The notes under the pieces are model-generated. The model searched no databases. It saw nothing but the letters and a program-made list of their open reading frames with translations, and was not told where the DNA came from. The position numbers and the translations under genes were made by a program. Positions 49,956-58,891 of a stretch of 64,000 nucleotides of DNA are shown here, piece after piece. Numbering within the stretch: position 1 is the stretch's first letter; the number at the start of each line of letters is the position of its first letter. Source of the DNA: Chloroflexota bacterium (GTDB taxonomy: Bacteria; Chloroflexota; Anaerolineae; UBA1429); assembly GCA_012719135.1 (NCBI GenBank), contig JAAYAW010000063.1, positions 1 through 64,000 of the forward strand. Direction: 5' to 3'.

Positions 49956-51386
49956 CTACAGAGTCTCATCCAGTGACAGGACCCGAATCATGTTGGTGGG
50001 GCCTCCGGTGGTAACCGGATGCCCTCCGGTGATCACCACCTTATCCGTGCTGCTGGCATAGCCTCGCTCGAGGACGAGAGTGCGTACCTGCTCAAAGAAA
50101 CCCTCTTCGGTGTGTGCATACTCTGTCTGTATCGGTTCCACACCCCAGAGCAGGCTGAGACGCCGGTAGGTGCTCTCGAGCGGGGTGAAGGCGAGAATGG
50201 GCAGATGGGGCCGGTAACGCGCCACCAGCCGCGCTGTGATACCTGTGCGCGTTACCACGCAGACGGCGTTGAGCGGCAGGGTGCGCACCAGCGCGCTAAC
50301 CGCCGCGGCGATCCCCTGCGGAATCGTCGAGAACTGATCCAGCGGATAACGGACGGACTCCTCCGCCTGCCGGATCGCGTCGGCCTCGACCGACTCGGCG
50401 ATTCTGGCCATCATTTCGATCGCCGCGATGGGGTGTTCTCCGATGGCCGTCTCCCCGCTGAGCATGACGGCGTCGCTCCCATCCAGGATGGCGTTGGCCA
50501 CATCGCTCACCTCGGCGCGGGTGGGTTGCTGGGCATGGATCATGGATTCGAGCATCTGCGTGGCGGTGATCACAGGCTTGCCGGCGCGGTTGGCCGCGCG
50601 GATGATCTCCTTCTGCAGGGCCGGGACGCGCTCCGGCGCGATCTCCACGCCGAGATCTCCCCGAGCCACCATCAGGCCATCGGCCTCAGCCAGAATCGAC
50701 TCCAGGTTGTCCAGCGCTTCCGGACGCTCCAGTTTGGCGATCACCGGGGTCACCGAGCCGGCGCGGGCCAGGGCCTGGCGGACAGTCTGCACGTCGCTCG
50801 CGCGGCGTACAAAAGAGATGGCGACATAGTCCACGCCGAGGGACGCTCCAAAGGCGAGATCGCAGAGATCTTTCTCAGTGACGCTGGGGCTCGACACGTT
50901 GATGCCGGGCAAGTTGATGCCCTGGCGTGCGCGCAGCGAACCTCCTCGGATGATCTCAGTGCGTACTTCGGTGTCGTCCGTTTCCCTCACCGCAAGCTCG
51001 ATCAGGCCATCGGAAAGGAGGATGCGATCGCCCGGCGATACGTCTCCCGGAAGATAGGCATAGTCCGTGCTGATCCGCTCGCGAGAGCCTGGCACATCCA
51101 GGGTCGTGATCGTGAGAGGATCGCCGGGGCGCAGCACAACAGGCTCGTCGCTCGCCAGCGGCCCGGTACGCATCTTGGGGCCTTGCAGGTCCTGCAGGAT
51201 CGCCACGGGCACGCCCGCACGGCGCGCTGCGGCACGCACCGCCTCTGCGTTGGCCCCGTGCTCGGCTTGCGAGCCATGCGAAAAGTTCAGCCGGGCGACG
51301 TTCATCCCGGCGGCGATCATCTCGGCGATGCGCTCGGGTGTGCGTGTCGCCGGACCGATGGTGGAGACGATTTTTGTGCGTCGCAC
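49956..51386 (-). CDS. pyk: Pyruvate kinase
   Basis: 476 residues from a GTG at 51386 (GAGGG eight bases upstream), giving the normal start VRRTKIVSTIGPATRTP. Substrate loop ARLNFSHGS, MVARGDLGVEI, MLESMIHAQQPTRAEVSDVA and DAVMLSGETAIGEHP are complete; the C-terminal allosteric domain ends at NMIRVLSL. No PEP-utiliser extension. It converts phosphoenolpyruvate and ADP to pyruvate and ATP. It is divergent from the CapA lipoprotein gene. Confidence 0.97.
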   Translation of the reverse strand: MRRTKIVSTIGPATRTPERIAEMIAAGMNVARLNFSHGSQAEHGANAEAVRAAARRAGVPVAILQDLQGPKMRTGPLASDEPVVLRPGDPLTITTLDVPGSRERISTDYAYLPGDVSPGDRILLSDGLIELAVRETDDTEVRTEIIRGGSLRARQGINLPGINVSSPSVTEKDLCDLAFGASLGVDYVAISFVRRASDVQTVRQALARAGSVTPVIAKLERPEALDNLESILAEADGLMVARGDLGVEIAPERVPALQKEIIRAANRAGKPVITATQMLESMIHAQQPTRAEVSDVANAILDGSDAVMLSGETAIGEHPIAAIEMMARIAESVEADAIRQAEESVRYPLDQFSTIPQGIAAAVSALVRTLPLNAVCVVTRTGITARLVARYRPHLPILAFTPLESTYRRLSLLWGVEPIQTEYAHTEEGFFEQVRTLVLERGYASSTDKVVITGGHPVTTGGPTNMIRVLSLDETL

Positions 51387-51476
51387 GGCTAATGCCCTCG
51401 TCCATGAGATTCGACGGGCAAAGGATAGCATGGCTGGGCGATCCTCGCCAGGCGCCGGACTGTGGCTGCCCCCGCT

Positions 51477-51504
51477 TTGACCACCTCTGCCCCCGTTCTA
51501 TAAT
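51477..51504 (+). promoter_or_regulatory. Promoter of the CapA lipoprotein gene
   Basis: TTGACC, 16-base spacer, perfect TATAAT; about 30 bases before the ATG at 51537. Confidence 0.65.
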
Positions 51505-51536
51505 GGCACTTATCCCGTCCGCGTGATGAGGTGCTA

Positions 51537-53279
51537 ATGCGCGTACTGTGCAGTCTTTTGGTCATGATACTGGCGTTGGCTCTGTGTGGCTGCGCCGTGG
51601 CTCCCTCGGGAGGTGTGACCCAGGAACCGCAGGCGACCGTGACTGTGGAGCCGACGATGACGGCTCCGCCGCCTACTATGACGGCGACGCCCCGGCCCTC
51701 CGCGACGCCCGAGCCTACGCTCACCCCCACGGCTTCCTTGGAGGCGCTAAAGCTCTCCCTTCCCGAAGGCATCTCCCTGGAGGGTGTGGCCGTTGGGTCA
51801 GCGCTCGAGAGCCTGGACCTGGCTTCGGCCGGGTACGCCCTGGAGTTTGTGCCCGCAAGCGAGGCCAACCTGACCTTGTCTCTTCGGGATGGCACCGAGG
51901 CCATTCCCCCGGATGCCCAACTGTTCGGCTGGCGATACTATGCGGCGGTGGTTCCGTTTGACACCGTTGATGACCTCGGCTCAATGGCCGATGTCTATGA
52001 GCGCTGGACCAAGGCAGCGCCCGGTGCGCTCCTGGTGGATTCCGACACGGCCCAGGTGCTCGAGGCGCTCTGGGGCCCGGGCCAGCCGCGGGTTGTGGCT
52101 TCCGAGGAACTGGCGCAGGCCCTGGAGGAGGACCGGACTGCTCTCGGAGTCGTGCCCTTTGAGGCGCTGGATCCGACCCTTAAGGTGCTTTCGATCGGCG
52201 CTCGGTCGCTGTTCGATGCCGCCCTACAGCCGGCGGATTACCCCCTGGCACTGGCGCTCATCCTGGAAGGACCGGGCGCTCAGTCGGTCGGCTCGCTCCT
52301 GGCGGACGCCGTCCGTGGCTGGGAGAATCGAGACCCGAGCCGGATGACAAGCCTGGTGATGACCGGTGTGACGGCGATGTCCCGGCTCACGGCACGCCAG
52401 ATGGAGACCTACGGCTACGAGTATCCCGCGCTGGTGATCGGCGAGGAACTCAGCCAGGCGGATATCACCCATGTCAGCAATGAGGTGCCCTTTATCGACG
52501 GTTGCCCTGTGGACACCTCAGAGGACAACCTCACGTTCTGCAGCGACTACGAGTACTGGGCCGCCCTCGAGGCAATCGGCACCGACATCGTTGGGTTGTC
52601 CGGAAACCATGTGAACGATTTCGGGTATGACGGCGCCCGCGAGTCCATCTCCTTCTACCGTGAGCGCGGTATTCCGATCTACGGCAGTGGCATGAACGTC
52701 AGCGAAGCCTGCGCGCCGATGTTCTACGAACACAATGGCAACCGGTTGGCCTTTGTCGGTGCTCTGGCCTACGAACCCTCCTGGGCCTGGGCCACAGACG
52801 AACTGCCAGGCGCCTGCCATTATTACGATCACAAAGAGGCTTTGCTCCAGCGCGTCTCGGAGCTGAGCGCTGATCCCGAGGTCGATATGGTGCTAGTGGA
52901 GCTGCAGTATCTGGAGACTTATCAGCCTTACCCGACCGATCAGCAGGTCGCCGAGTTCCGTGAGCTTCGCGCAGCCGGTGCGGACGTCGTCACTGGCGTC
53001 CAGAGCCATGTCCCTCAGGCCTGGGAGCCTTATGGAGAGGACGATGATAACGGCTCCGGGATCATCGTCTACGGGCTGGGGAATCTGTTCTTTGACCAGA
53101 TGTGGAGCTGGGAGACGCGCACAGCCCTGATGGCGCGCCACACGATCTACCAGGGCCGCCTCATCAATAGCCAGGTGCTGACGACCGTGCTGGAGGACTA
53201 TGCTCAGCCACGCTGGGCGGGAGCCGATGAACGAGCCGAGATCCTCGGCCGCATATTCGGGGCCGCGCCGGCGCGCTAG
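51537..53279 (+). CDS. CapA-family metallophosphatase-like lipoprotein
   Basis: 580 residues. A lipobox LCGC (Cys19) follows the signal helix; residues 25-55 are Pro/Thr-rich; residues 60-310 form a domain I do not recognise with periplasmic-binding-like segments. The C-terminal part (320-570) is a CapA/PgsA fold: SNEVPFIDGCP, GLSGNHVNDFGYDGA and VTGVQSHVPQ carry the metal-binding Asp/His/Asn residues. CapA-like proteins take part in poly-gamma-glutamate or capsule assembly in some bacteria and have other roles in others. Single-gene unit with a strong promoter and terminator. Confidence 0.87.
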   Translation: MRVLCSLLVMILALALCGCAVAPSGGVTQEPQATVTVEPTMTAPPPTMTATPRPSATPEPTLTPTASLEALKLSLPEGISLEGVAVGSALESLDLASAGYALEFVPASEANLTLSLRDGTEAIPPDAQLFGWRYYAAVVPFDTVDDLGSMADVYERWTKAAPGALLVDSDTAQVLEALWGPGQPRVVASEELAQALEEDRTALGVVPFEALDPTLKVLSIGARSLFDAALQPADYPLALALILEGPGAQSVGSLLADAVRGWENRDPSRMTSLVMTGVTAMSRLTARQMETYGYEYPALVIGEELSQADITHVSNEVPFIDGCPVDTSEDNLTFCSDYEYWAALEAIGTDIVGLSGNHVNDFGYDGARESISFYRERGIPIYGSGMNVSEACAPMFYEHNGNRLAFVGALAYEPSWAWATDELPGACHYYDHKEALLQRVSELSADPEVDMVLVELQYLETYQPYPTDQQVAEFRELRAAGADVVTGVQSHVPQAWEPYGEDDDNGSGIIVYGLGNLFFDQMWSWETRTALMARHTIYQGRLINSQVLTTVLEDYAQPRWAGADERAEILGRIFGAAPAR

Positions 53280-53302
53280 AGCCTCCCGGATCGTCTCCAG
53301 GG

Positions 53303-53337
53303 GCCAGCCTGAGCCATGCTCAGGCTGGCTTTCTCTT
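53303..53337 (+). terminator. Intrinsic terminator after the CapA gene
   Basis: GCCAGCCTGAG with CTCAGGCTGGC (11-base stem, 5-base loop), followed by TTTCTCTT. Confidence 0.8.
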
Positions 53338-53365
53338 AGGGAATCCGCCGTGCTGGCGCGTTCCG

Positions 53366-53393
53366 TTGACGCTCTTGATCCTCGCCGTATAAT
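53366..53393 (+). promoter_or_regulatory. Promoter of the alpha/beta hydrolase gene
   Basis: TTGACG, 16-base spacer, perfect TATAAT. Confidence 0.6.
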
Positions 53394-53433
53394 GCGCGCG
53401 CTTCCCTCCGTCCCTGAACGGAAAGGATCTGAG

Positions 53434-54255
53434 ATGGACACAACGATGTGGCTGGAAGGGGATCTCCTCGCCAACGGCATCCGGCTGCACTTTACCCGAA
53501 ACGCTTGTTCCACCCTCCCTCCGCTTGTTCTGCTGCACGGCTCCAGCGATAGCGGCGCCTGCTGGGTATCCGTGGCTCGCGCTCTCGCGAACGACTATGA
53601 TCTGATCATGCCGGATGCGCGCGGCCACGGTCTCTCGGAGGCTCCCCAATGGGGGTATGAGGCGGATACGATGGCCGAGGACGTCGCCGGCCTGATTCGG
53701 ACGCTGGGCCTAGTGCGACCCTATCTCATGGGCCACTCCATGGGGGCGGCGACGGCGGCCGCCTGCGCGGCGGCACACCCGGATCTGGTTTCGGCTCTGG
53801 TGCTGTGCGACCCTCCCTGGTGGGACGAGGAGCCCCCCGCGCCAACGGAGGAGCAGTACCGGGAACGGGCGCGCCAGGTCGAGCAGATGCGGGCCATGTC
53901 GATCGAAGAGCTCAAGGCCATGGCGCGGGCTGAGCATCCCGACTGGCCCGAGGTTGAGCTGGGACCCTGGGCAGAATCCAAGCAACAGCACAGTCCGTAC
54001 CACATGGTGCCTCCGCGTTGGCCGAGGCCCTCGTTCCGCGAGCTCGTGATAAAGATCCAGTGCCCCGTCCTGCTTATCACGGCGGACCCCGAAAGAGGGG
54101 CGCTCGTCACTCCCGAGGTGGCCGCCGAGGCCGCCAGCCTCTGGCGGGAGGGTCGAGTGGTGCACATCCCGGGAGCGGGCCACAGTATACGCCGGGAGCA
54201 GTTTGCGCCATACATCGAGGCAGTGCGCGCGTTCCTCGGCGAGATGGATGCATGA
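53434..54255 (+). CDS. Alpha/beta hydrolase
   Basis: 273 residues from the ATG at 53434 (AAAGGA upstream). Oxyanion region LVLLHGSSDSGACW, nucleophile GHSMG (Ser102), MPDARGHGLSEAPQ, acid in LLITADPERGALV and His in GAGHSIR give a complete Ser-Asp-His set. It may hydrolyse a lactone, ester or epoxide; it lies upstream of the sugar/polyol operon but has its own promoter. A decayed relative follows in 54276-54462. Confidence 0.88.
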   Translation: MDTTMWLEGDLLANGIRLHFTRNACSTLPPLVLLHGSSDSGACWVSVARALANDYDLIMPDARGHGLSEAPQWGYEADTMAEDVAGLIRTLGLVRPYLMGHSMGAATAAACAAAHPDLVSALVLCDPPWWDEEPPAPTEEQYRERARQVEQMRAMSIEELKAMARAEHPDWPEVELGPWAESKQQHSPYHMVPPRWPRPSFRELVIKIQCPVLLITADPERGALVTPEVAAEAASLWREGRVVHIPGAGHSIRREQFAPYIEAVRAFLGEMDA

Positions 54256-54275
54256 CGCAACGAGAAGGCAGGCAG

Positions 54276-54462
54276 ATGGCAGAGTGCCCACGGGGCGCTG
54301 TGCTTGCGAACGGGATCCGGATCCGCGAACGCCGGGCAGGTGCCCGGCTGCGGCGGCCTGGGGGATCAACGAGAGATGTCGCTGGCCGGGATTCTCGCGC
54401 TCGGCCGCCGGCTGGATCCCCTTTGGTTCGAGGAGGAGGCGTCTGCTTTGGCAGCCGCGTAG
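54276..54462 (+). pseudogene. Remnant of a second alpha/beta hydrolase
   Basis: ATG at 54276 opens MAECPRGAVLANGIRIRERR, which parallels the intact hydrolase start (LEGDLLANGIRLHF). After about 100 bases another frame continues with EMSLAGILALGRRLDPLWFE, parallel to the intact protein's MSIEELKAMARAEHPDW, and ends at TAG 54460. The core with the catalytic Ser is missing. The rest of the 54256-54688 gap shows only fragments and the ribosome site of the next gene. Confidence 0.4.
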
Positions 54463-54688
54463 AAGCCACTCTGCTTCAGTCTGATCCGCTTGGGCGCGTC
54501 GCCTCTCCGCTGCCGGCCAGGCCGTGCGACGAGAGCGCCACAGGCGACGCATGGTGGTGGGGAGGCCAGTCCTCGCCCAGCCTGGGGCCTGAAAGGGGTT
54601 TATTCGCCCGTCGCATCGCATCTCGATGGACTGAACACGTTGAACAACGCGTGCGCGCCGCTCGCGGCGAATGAGAGGAGGTCAGAGA

Positions 54689-55768
54689 ATGACGATACCG
54701 GAGATGATGCGCGCGGTGCGGGTGTACGGCATCGAGGACTATCGCCTGGAGACCGTACCGGTTCCGCGAGTCGGCCCCGGAGAAGTCCTCGTGCGTGTGC
54801 TGGCATCGGGTATCTGCGCCAGCGATGTCAAGACCTTTGGTGGGGCGCGGGTGTGGGGTTCGGCCGAGATCGATCCGTATATTGTCACGCCCGTGACGCC
54901 GGGCCATGAGTTCGTGGGAGAGGTCGTGGCCCTGGGTGAGGGGGCCGCCGAGCGGATCGGCCTTCAGCTGGGTGATCGCGCTATCTCCGAGCAGATCGTT
55001 CCCTGCGGTCAGTGCCGCTTCTGCCTTCGTGGCCAGTACTGGATGTGCCAACGGCACGACATCTATGGCTTTATCAAGGATCGCGCCGAGGGCTCCTGGG
55101 CAGAGTACATGAAGTTCCCCGCGGGAGCTTTAGTGCACAAGGTCCCCCGGGAGATCCCGGCCAACCAGGCGGCTCTCATCGAGCCAATGGCCTGCGCGAT
55201 TCACGCCGTCCAGCGCGGAGAGATCGAACTCGGGGACGTGGTGGTGATCGCCGGCATGGGCCCGATCGGTCTCGGGATGGTCAGCGTGGCGCGCCTCAAG
55301 AGCCCTGGTCTGCTGATCGCTCTGGACATGAAGCCCCATCGCCTCGAGCTCGCGCGCCGGTTCGGCGCCGACCTGGCCATCGATGTGAGCCAGGGGGGAG
55401 CGATCGAGCAGGTGATGGAGCTGACCGATGGCTACGGCTGCGATGTCTATATCGAGGCGACGGGCGCGGGCCCGGCCGTCAGCCAGGGACTGCAGATGCT
55501 GCGAAAGCTCGGCACTATGGTCGAGTTCAGCGTGCACGCCGGACCTGTGGCGGTGGATTGGTCGATCATCGGCGACCAGAAGGAACTGAACATCCATGGG
55601 GCGCATCTGAGCCCCTACTGCTATCCCCTGGCGATCCAGTACCTGGCGGACGGACGGATCGACGGCGCTTCACTCGTCAGCCACGTGCTTCCACTGGAGA
55701 GGTATCTCGAGGGAATCGAGATCGCGCACACGGGAGAAGAGTCGGTCAAGGTGGTTCTCAAGCCCTGA
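54689..55768 (+). CDS. Zinc-dependent polyol dehydrogenase, erythritol/threitol dehydrogenase-like
   Basis: 359 residues (AGGAGG seven bases upstream). Catalytic zinc ligands Cys43 (GICASD), His73, Glu74 (GHEFVG); structural zinc cysteines 106, 109, 112, 120 (CGQCRFCLRGQYWMC); NAD-binding VIAGMGPIGLGMV with IALDMKPHR. The overall pattern (SEQIVPC, ALVHKVPREIPA, VDWSIIGDQKEL, GAHLSPYCYP) resembles erythritol/L-threitol dehydrogenase of mycobacteria. It should oxidise a C4 or related polyol or sugar to a ketose. First gene of an operon with rhamnonate-dehydratase-like, isomerase and transketolase genes. Confidence 0.9.
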   Translation: MTIPEMMRAVRVYGIEDYRLETVPVPRVGPGEVLVRVLASGICASDVKTFGGARVWGSAEIDPYIVTPVTPGHEFVGEVVALGEGAAERIGLQLGDRAISEQIVPCGQCRFCLRGQYWMCQRHDIYGFIKDRAEGSWAEYMKFPAGALVHKVPREIPANQAALIEPMACAIHAVQRGEIELGDVVVIAGMGPIGLGMVSVARLKSPGLLIALDMKPHRLELARRFGADLAIDVSQGGAIEQVMELTDGYGCDVYIEATGAGPAVSQGLQMLRKLGTMVEFSVHAGPVAVDWSIIGDQKELNIHGAHLSPYCYPLAIQYLADGRIDGASLVSHVLPLERYLEGIEIAHTGEESVKVVLKP

Positions 55769-55826
55769 ATCTGGCAGTTCCGGGCCAGCTTCTGCTGGAG
55801 CAATCCAGTGGGCAGGAGGAGGACGG

Positions 55827-57020
55827 GTGCATATCACGTACGTCCGCTGCGAGCGGCTGGAGGGACTCTATGAGTCCGCCGCCGGCCACTCGGTGGCGCG
55901 CCAGGTTGCTGCGCTGGACATCTACCCCGAATACCGGGGGAAGCAGCCCTTTGGCGGCGAGGTGTATCAGGACATCGGGACGCGGCCGATTTCGGAAGTG
56001 TATGTCTTTATCGATACCGATGAAGGGATCACCGGCCTGTTCGGCCCGATCTACATCGATCAGGCCTTCCAGATCGAGACCCGCCTGCGCCCCTATTTGC
56101 TGGGGCAGGATCCCTGCGCTTCCGAGCGGATCTGGGACATTCTGTCGAGACAGGATCGCCATGCCCGACGGGGATACATGATGATGGCCATCAGCGCCAT
56201 CGATATGTGTCTGTGGGATATCCGCGGCAAGGCCCTCGGACTGCCCGTGTACCGTTTGCTGGGCGGCCCCACCCGAGAGGCGATCCCCGTGTACGTCAGT
56301 ACCCTGGGATACCCCACGGATCCCGAACGGGTCTACGCACAGGCACAGGCTTTTCTGGAGGAGGGCTACACGGCGCAAAAGTGGTTCTTTCCCTGTGGCC
56401 CGGGAGACGGCCGGGCCGGGATGGAGGCCAATCTGGAGATGGTGCGGGCGGCCAGAGAGGCGGTTGGCGATCGTTCGGCCCTGATGTTTGACGCCTGGCT
56501 GGGATGGGATGTGCCCTATGCCATCGAGATGGGACGGCGCATGGCGCCCTACAACCCTGCCTGGCTGGAGGAGCCGGTGCCGCCCGACCGGATCGGCGCC
56601 TACGCAGAGATCCGGCGGTCCACGGGCATTCCCATCGCTGGCGGCGAGCACGAGTACACCCGGTGGGGCTTTAAGGTGCTGCTGGACGCCGAAGGTGTGG
56701 ACGTGGTTCAAGCCGATCCCGATTGGGCGGGCGGGATTACCGAGATGATCAAGATCTGTGGGCTCGCGTCGGCCTATGACAAGCCCGTGGTGCCGCACGG
56801 TCACTCGACCCTCCCGGCGCTGCACCTCATCGCGGCGCAGTCTCCCGGCACCTGCCCTATGCTCGAGTTCCTGATCGTCCACAATCCGAGCAAGCAGTGG
56901 TTCCATCGGGATCAATACTTTCCGGAGCATGGGATGATGCGTCTGCCAGAGACGCCGGGGCTGGGCATCATCCTCGATGAGAAGCGTATCCTCCAACGTA
57001 CCCGGCTGAGCTGGAACTAG
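55827..57020 (+). CDS. Enolase-superfamily dehydratase, rhamnonate-type
   Basis: 397 residues, GTG start with GGAGGAGG upstream. Metal ligands in LMFDAWLGWD (Asp), WLEEPVP (Glu) and AGGEHEYTRWGF (Glu); base in VVPHGHS. The GGEHEYTxxGF and PHG motifs are nearest to L-rhamnonate/fuconate-type dehydratases. It would dehydrate a sugar acid to a 2-keto-3-deoxy acid. Spaced 58 bases after the dehydrogenase, part of one operon. It differs clearly from the other member at 23390. Confidence 0.86.
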   Translation: MHITYVRCERLEGLYESAAGHSVARQVAALDIYPEYRGKQPFGGEVYQDIGTRPISEVYVFIDTDEGITGLFGPIYIDQAFQIETRLRPYLLGQDPCASERIWDILSRQDRHARRGYMMMAISAIDMCLWDIRGKALGLPVYRLLGGPTREAIPVYVSTLGYPTDPERVYAQAQAFLEEGYTAQKWFFPCGPGDGRAGMEANLEMVRAAREAVGDRSALMFDAWLGWDVPYAIEMGRRMAPYNPAWLEEPVPPDRIGAYAEIRRSTGIPIAGGEHEYTRWGFKVLLDAEGVDVVQADPDWAGGITEMIKICGLASAYDKPVVPHGHSTLPALHLIAAQSPGTCPMLEFLIVHNPSKQWFHRDQYFPEHGMMRLPETPGLGIILDEKRILQRTRLSWN

Positions 57021-57037
57021 CGGAAGGGGGCCCGGCG

Positions 57038-58000
57038 ATGAACCTCAGGCATGCCGTAATGGTGGGATTGATGGGGAGGCACGCAGACCGGTTCCATGAG
57101 TATCACCCGGCCAGGAGTCTGGCAGAGCGGCTGGATGCCGTACGTCGGGTGCCCAGTGCGCAGGGGATCGAAGTGGTCTATCCGCAGGACTATGGCGATA
57201 GCCTGGAGCGGGCCTCCCGCGACATTCGTGCGAGTGGTTTGCCCGTCTCCGCGATCAATTTGAACGTCAAGACCGAAAAGATCTGGCAGGAGGGCTCCTT
57301 TACCGCTGCCGATGCGGCTGTACGCGCACGGGCCGTGGCGAACCTAAAGGTCGCCATGGATCTTGCGGCCGAATTCGATGCCTGGATGGTCACGTGTTGC
57401 CCACTGATTGACGGCCACAACTACTCCTTCCAGGTCGACTATCTCCAGCAATGGGGTTGGCTGGAGGCCTCCATCGCCGAAGCGGCCGGCTACCGCGCTG
57501 ATGTTCGTATCAGCCTGGAGTACAAGCTCAACGAGTCGCGCAACTACTGCGTGCTGGGCGATATGGGGCGTGCGCTCTATCTTTGCGAGCACCTGAATAT
57601 GCCCAACGTCGGAGTGACGATGGATTTCGGCCATGCCCTCATTGCCAAGGAGACGCCGGCTGAAGCTCTGGCCCTGGCTCATCAGGCCGGCCGGCTCTTG
57701 TACGTTCATCTCAACGACAACGCCCGCGAGTGGGATTGGGATATGATCCCGGGCTCCGTCTGCTTCTGGGATCTCATCGAGATGCTGTACTACATGGACC
57801 GCATTGGCTGGGACGGCTGGGTGGCCTATGACGTGAATTCGCGGCAGAGCAATCCGGAGGAGAGCATGTCTGCGACCATCGCCACCGTACAGGCGGCCGA
57901 ACGGCTGTTGGATCGCTTCGGCAGAGAGCGCATCGCCGCCTTTATCGCCGAGGGGAATCCCGCGGTGTCCTTCACGCAGCTGTTTCAGGCGTTGCTCTAG
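57038..58000 (+). CDS. Sugar isomerase/epimerase, xylose-isomerase-like TIM barrel
   Basis: 320 residues, 17 bases after the previous gene. The barrel strands RISLEYKLNESR (Glu ligand), GVTMDFGHAL (Asp/His), LLYVHLNDNAREWDWD (His/Asp) are the metal site of AP-endonuclease-family-2/xylose isomerase-like sugar isomerases. It probably interconverts aldose and ketose or epimerises a ketose in the operon's pathway; L-rhamnose isomerase-like proteins and L-ribulose epimerases are related. Exact substrate unknown. Confidence 0.87.
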   Translation: MNLRHAVMVGLMGRHADRFHEYHPARSLAERLDAVRRVPSAQGIEVVYPQDYGDSLERASRDIRASGLPVSAINLNVKTEKIWQEGSFTAADAAVRARAVANLKVAMDLAAEFDAWMVTCCPLIDGHNYSFQVDYLQQWGWLEASIAEAAGYRADVRISLEYKLNESRNYCVLGDMGRALYLCEHLNMPNVGVTMDFGHALIAKETPAEALALAHQAGRLLYVHLNDNAREWDWDMIPGSVCFWDLIEMLYYMDRIGWDGWVAYDVNSRQSNPEESMSATIATVQAAERLLDRFGRERIAAFIAEGNPAVSFTQLFQALL

Positions 58001-58018
58001 CCGGCAGGGAGGAGATCG

Positions 58019-58891
58019 ATGGCAGCTGACACGGGCGGACGAAACGATGACGTCGCAGCGCATCAGCGCCGCCTGGCGCTCCAGCGCTGCGACGTCGTTC
58101 AGACGATCCAGCGCTCCGGGCAGGGACATCCTGGCGGGTCGCTCTCTGCCGTGGATATTCTGGCGGCGCTCTACTTTCGCGTGATGCGTGTCGACCCGGC
58201 CCGGCCGGATTGGCCCGACCGCGACCGCTTTGTGCTCTCCAAGGGGCATGCCTGCCCGGCCCTGTACGCTGCTCTGATGCGCCGCGGCTATCTGGGCGCA
58301 GATTGCCTCGGCTCGTAGCGCTGCCTGGATAGCCTGCTCCAGGGGCATCCGGACATGACCAAGACGCCGGGCGTGGATATGACTGCCGGGTCGCTCGGCC
58401 ACGGCCTCTCGGCCGGCCTGGGGATGGCCCTCGCCGCGCGGGTCACCGGCAGGGCGTATCACACCTGGGTGATGATCGGCGATGGCGAGACGCAAGAAGG
58501 ATCCATCTGGGAGGCGGCTTTGGTCGCCCCGAACCTCCATCTCGGGAATCTGACAGCAATCCTGGACTGCAACGGCATTCAGAACGACGACTTTGTGGAG
58601 AGGATCATGCCCCTGGATCCCGTGGTGACCAAGTGGCAGGCCTTTGGCTGGCGCGTCGTCGAGATCGATGGCCATGATATGGGACAGATCGCGGCCGCGC
58701 TGGAGGACAGCCGAGACGCTGCCAATGAACCGGTCCTTATCGTCGCCCACACCGTCAAGGGGAAGGGCGTCAGCTTTCTGGAAGGGAACCCGTTCTGGCA
58801 TGGGAACGCGCCGGATGCGACACAAGCCCAGGTTGCTTGTGCAGAAATCCGCGCCGCAGCGGGTATCCGGGAGGACACCGATGGCTGCTGA
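58019..58891 (+). pseudogene. Transketolase N-terminal subunit interrupted by an in-frame TAG
   Basis: The frame of 290 codons has a normal start (GGGAGGAGATCG-ATG) and encodes a TPP-binding transketolase half: SGQGHPGGSLSAVDILAAL, LSKGHACPALYAAL, LQGHPDMTKTPGVDMTAG, MIGDGETQEGSIWEAA (TPP metal loop), AHTVKGKGVSF. At 58316-58318 a TAG falls after LGADCLGS, where homologues have an unbroken helix (usual ...LLTFRQLGSRLQGHPDM). A restart at ATG 58355 is in frame. The partner and upstream genes look intact, so loss of function, restart, readthrough or sequence error are all possible. Its stop overlaps the next start by 11 bases. Confidence 0.8.

Noticed and set aside
12035-58318. TAG reassigned to an amino acid in this genome
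   Set aside because: TAG is the ordinary stop of many intact genes here, so a general reassignment is excluded; local suppression remains only a question.
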